Shown: positions 31,307-34,175 of the stretch, in pieces
Position numbering within the stretch: the first letter of the stretch is position 1
Layout: every line of letters begins with the position of its first letter
DNA from: an uncultured Clostridia bacterium
GTDB taxonomy: Bacteria; Bacillota; Clostridia; TANB77; CAG-508
NCBI GenBank assembly: GCA_948852945.1
Contig: CAQPBJ010000017.1
Coordinates: 1 to 34,175 of the forward strand
Length of the DNA: 34,175 bases
Direction: 5' to 3'
Notes under the pieces: model-generated
The model's database searches: none
The model's input: only the letters and a program-made list of their open reading frames with translations
Told to the model about the DNA's origin: nothing
Position numbers and translations under genes: made by a program

Positions 31307-32068
31307 TTATTCATAATCCATGATATCTATCCATTTTTCTAAAAACGCTTTTTCTTCATCTTTAGCTTTAGCTAATTGAGCTGCAGCAACAATCGGAAAC
31401 CATCTTTGGATTGTATGAAGAGCTATTCCTGATTTTTCTGAGAATAAGTTTAAATATTTTGTTGCAAATTCTTCTCTTCCTTCCATACAGAAAATTAAAT
31501 ATGTTTTAGCACAATCAGCTGAAGCATTACCTTGAGTAACATGTGCCCAGTCAATTATTGCATAAGAACCATCTTCTTTGATAATTATATTACTTGGATT
31601 ATAGTCTCCATGACATAATTTTGTATGGTTTTTCATGCCATCTAATCTTTGAAGTAATTCATATTTAACATTATCATTTATATTAGTTAATGAATCAATT
31701 CTCTTATTATATTTCTCTTTTATTCTATTTAATATTTTTACATTATGCCCTAATATTTCTAATTGAATATCAACAAATCTATTTAAATATTCATCTTCTT
31801 TATCAGGATTTTGTTCCATTAATTTATCAAGAGGTGTACCTTCAATGTGTTCTGAAACTAAAGCCCATCTATTATCAACTTTAGTTACTGCAATAAGTTT
31901 TGGAATACTTAAATCTGTTCCTTCCTCTACTCTTGCTTGATTTAAAGCTTCATTTAAAATATCAGCTTTTGAATAATTTTCAACAAATAACTTTATTGTT
32001 TTATCTCCATCTCTATATACTGTTTTAGTTTTTCTTTCTGCCATAGGATTAGTTAAGTTTAAATCCAT
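31307..32068 (-). CDS. Aminoglycoside phosphotransferase-family kinase
   Basis: A 253-residue protein-kinase-like small-molecule kinase (APH/choline kinase fold). The catalytic loop reads LCHGDYNPSNIII and the metal-binding aspartate is in AIIDWAHVTQGNASAD. The N-lobe carries a KTIKLFVEN lysine strand and an LVSEHIEGTPL hinge. Such proteins are often misnamed resistance genes; the real substrate is unknown and may be a sugar, alcohol or cofactor. Its ATG overlaps the adhE stop by one base (TAATG), so it is translated with adhE. I would not infer drug resistance. Confidence 0.83.
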   Translation of the reverse strand: MDLNLTNPMAERKTKTVYRDGDKTIKLFVENYSKADILNEALNQARVEEGTDLSIPKLIAVTKVDNRWALVSEHIEGTPLDKLMEQNPDKEDEYLNRFVDIQLEILGHNVKILNRIKEKYNKRIDSLTNINDNVKYELLQRLDGMKNHTKLCHGDYNPSNIIIKEDGSYAIIDWAHVTQGNASADCAKTYLIFCMEGREEFATKYLNLFSEKSGIALHTIQRWFPIVAAAQLAKAKDEEKAFLEKWIDIMDYE

Positions 32069-34175
32069 TATCTTTCACCTCCATAATATGCTTCTAAATA
32101 CATATCTTTGATTTCGCTCATTAATGGTAAACGTGGATTAGCTCCTGTACATTGATCATCAAATGCTTGTTCTACCATCTCATCTAATCTATCTAAGAAA
32201 TCTTTTTCATCAACACCATAATCTTTAATAGTTCTCTTAATTCCTATTTTTTCTTTCAATTCGTCAATTGCTCTTATTAAATTGTCTAAACTTTCTTGAT
32301 CATCTTTGCCTTTTAATCCTAAACTTTCTGCAACTTCTGCATATCTTCTTAGTGTATGTGGATGATCATATTGTGGAAATGTTCCCATTTTTGTTGGAAC
32401 TTCAGCAGCGTTAAATCTTAAAACTATATTTATCATTAAAGCATTAGCTACACCATGTGGTAAGTGATGAAAAGCACCTAATTTGTGTGCCATTGAATGA
32501 CATACCCCTAAAAACGCATTTGCAAATGCCATACCAGCCATTGTAGCTGCATTTGCCATTTTTTCTCTAGCTTCTGGATCATTTGCTCCATTTTCATATG
32601 CTCTTGGTAAATATTCAAATATATTTTTTAAAGCTTCTTTTGCTAATCCATCTGTATATTCTGTAGCCATCATTGATGCATATGCTTCTAAAGCATGAGT
32701 TACAGCATCAATACCAGATGCAGATGTTAACCCTTTAGGTGCATTCATCATCATATTAGCGTCTACAATAGCCATTTTAGGCATTAATTCATAATCAGCT
32801 AATGGATATTTTGTACCAGTTTTTTCATCTGTTATAACTGCAAAAGGTGTAACTTCTGAACCTGTACCAGCTGATGTAGGAACAGCTATAAAATAAGCTT
32901 TCTCTCCCATTTTAGGGAAAGTATAAACTCTTTTTCTAATATCCATAAATCTCATTGCCATATCCATAAAATCAACTTCTGGATGTTCATACATAACCCA
33001 CATAATTTTAGCCGCATCCATTGCAGAACCACCACCAATAGCAATAATTGTATCTGGCTTAAATTCATTCATCGCTTTTGTTCCTTCAATTGCACATGCA
33101 AGAGTTGGATCTGGAGCAACATTTGAAAATGTTGCATGTTGTATTCCCATTTCATCTAATTTATCTGTTACACATTTTGTATAACCATTTTCAAATAAGA
33201 AAGTATCAGTTACTATAAATACTTTTTTCTTATCCATTACTTGTTTTAATTCTTCTAAGGCTACTGGTAAGCAACCTCTTTTTATATATACCTTTTCAGG
33301 TGCTCTAAACCAAAGCATATTTTCTCTCCTTTCAGCAACTGTTTTTATATTTATTAAATGTTTTATTCCAACGTTTTCTGATACTGAGTTACCACCCCAA
33401 GAACCACAACCAAGTGTTAATGATGGAGTAAGCTTAAAGTTATAAAGATCACCTATACCACCTTGTGAAGAAGGAGTATTAATTAAAACTCTACAAGTTT
33501 TCATTGAACTATAAAATTTCTCTATTTTATCATTTTCTGTAATTGTATTTACATATAATGATGAAGTATGACCAAGACCACCATCATCTATTAATTGAGC
33601 TGCTTTAGCAACTGCATCATCAAAATTTTTAGCTCTGTACATTGCTAAAACTGGTGAAAGTTTTTCATGTGCAAATTCTTCTGTTATCTCAACACTTTCA
33701 ACCTCTCCTATTAATATTTTAGCTGTTTCTGGAACGTCTACTCCAGCTAAGGCAGCTATAGTATGTGCTTTTTGTCCAACTATTTTAGCATTTAAAGAAC
33801 CATTTATAATTATCGTTTTTCTTACTTTTTCAGTTTCTTCAGCATTTAAGAAATAGCATCCTCTTCTTTCAAATTCTGCTTTTACTTGATCATAAACACT
33901 ATCTAATGCAATAACTGATTGTTCAGAAGCACATATCATACCATTATCAAATGTTTTTGAATGAATTATTGAATTAACTGCTAAAATTATATCTGCTGAA
34001 TCATCAATTATAGCTGGCGTATTTCCAGCACCAACACCTAATGCAGGTTTTCCGCTAGAATATGCTGATTTAACCATTCCAGGTCCACCAGTAGCTAAAA
34101 TTGTATCTGCTGATGACATCAATGTATTTGTTAATTCTAATGATGGAACATCTATCCAAGCAATAATTCCTTCAG
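32068..34175 (-). CDS. adhE: Bifunctional acetaldehyde-CoA/alcohol dehydrogenase AdhE (partial)
   Basis: Reduces acetyl-CoA to acetaldehyde and on to ethanol, reoxidising NADH in fermentation. The window holds about 702 residues; the gene runs off the right edge, missing about 160-170 N-terminal residues of the usual 860-880. The aldehyde dehydrogenase part shows the catalytic cysteine in FDNGMICASEQS. The iron-dependent alcohol dehydrogenase part shows AIGGGSAMDAAK, the long ASGIDAVTHALEAY metal block and HSMAHKLGAFHHLPHG. The frame is open up to the window end, so the ATG at 34122 is internal. It is followed by a coupled kinase gene. Confidence 0.96.
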   Translation of the reverse strand, partial: EGIIAWIDVPSLELTNTLMSSADTILATGGPGMVKSAYSSGKPALGVGAGNTPAIIDDSADIILAVNSIIHSKTFDNGMICASEQSVIALDSVYDQVKAEFERRGCYFLNAEETEKVRKTIIINGSLNAKIVGQKAHTIAALAGVDVPETAKILIGEVESVEITEEFAHEKLSPVLAMYRAKNFDDAVAKAAQLIDDGGLGHTSSLYVNTITENDKIEKFYSSMKTCRVLINTPSSQGGIGDLYNFKLTPSLTLGCGSWGGNSVSENVGIKHLINIKTVAERRENMLWFRAPEKVYIKRGCLPVALEELKQVMDKKKVFIVTDTFLFENGYTKCVTDKLDEMGIQHATFSNVAPDPTLACAIEGTKAMNEFKPDTIIAIGGGSAMDAAKIMWVMYEHPEVDFMDMAMRFMDIRKRVYTFPKMGEKAYFIAVPTSAGTGSEVTPFAVITDEKTGTKYPLADYELMPKMAIVDANMMMNAPKGLTSASGIDAVTHALEAYASMMATEYTDGLAKEALKNIFEYLPRAYENGANDPEAREKMANAATMAGMAFANAFLGVCHSMAHKLGAFHHLPHGVANALMINIVLRFNAAEVPTKMGTFPQYDHPHTLRRYAEVAESLGLKGKDDQESLDNLIRAIDELKEKIGIKRTIKDYGVDEKDFLDRLDEMVEQAFDDQCTGANPRLPLMSEIKDMYLEAYYGGER

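Noticed and set aside
31307..32068. Aminoglycoside resistance gene
   Set aside because: The fold is shared by many small-molecule kinases, and its coupling to adhE and host-like composition argue for a metabolic role.

Overview
The window is a chromosomal segment from a very AT-rich, spore-forming Firmicute of Clostridia type. The evidence is the MurT/GatD lipid II amidation pair, a yabP-yabQ-divIC sporulation/division cluster, AdhE, an iron-sulfur serine dehydratase, strong AGGAGG-type ribosome binding sites and many textbook sigma-A promoters (TTGACx, 17 bp, TATAAT). I cannot name the species.

Layout. 1-4053: promoter, murT, gatD and a DnaB-like ATPase read as one operon. 4060-7130: two unrecognised genes, one of foreign base composition with internal peptide repeats. 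7179-8668 (minus strand): coaD and a Xer-type tyrosine recombinase. 8766-8916: a foldback repeat that recurs inverted at 28105-28267. 9022-12894: an ABC ATPase, an FtsX-type permease and a GME-fold-like protein in one operon. 13032-15882: a small foreign-looking membrane protein and two tandem membrane-anchored phosphodiester glycosidase paralogues. 16015-18279: cysteine synthase family gene and L-serine dehydratase. 18671-24418: an integrated filamentous phage (inovirus). 24652-34175 (minus strand): HAD hydrolase, rho, divIC, yabQ, yabP, aspartokinase, small membrane proteins, a secreted protein, a 39-residue four-cysteine protein, a phosphotransferase-family kinase and the 3' part of adhE.

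The main discovery is the inovirus-like prophage. Its gene order follows the filamentous phage plan: hairpin-rich intergenic region, small gV-sized protein, small membrane protein, a 57-residue major-coat-like protein (19502-19675), a perfect hairpin terminator, a pIII-like adhesin (signal peptide, acidic linker, C-terminal anchor), a pVI-like membrane protein, a Zot/pI assembly ATPase, small genes and a Rep_trans-type replication initiator. It has no secretin, as expected for a host without an outer membrane, and no integrase. Its coding strand is T-rich while the host genes are A-rich on theirs. The pIII-like and Zot genes each appear broken by small frameshifts, one next to a run of nine T.

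The second discovery is the 151-163 bp dispersed foldback element. Its two copies share a near-identical core, but their outer arms and one inner hairpin differ in sequence while remaining base-paired. That pattern points to a conserved structure, either a structured RNA or a mobile palindromic element.
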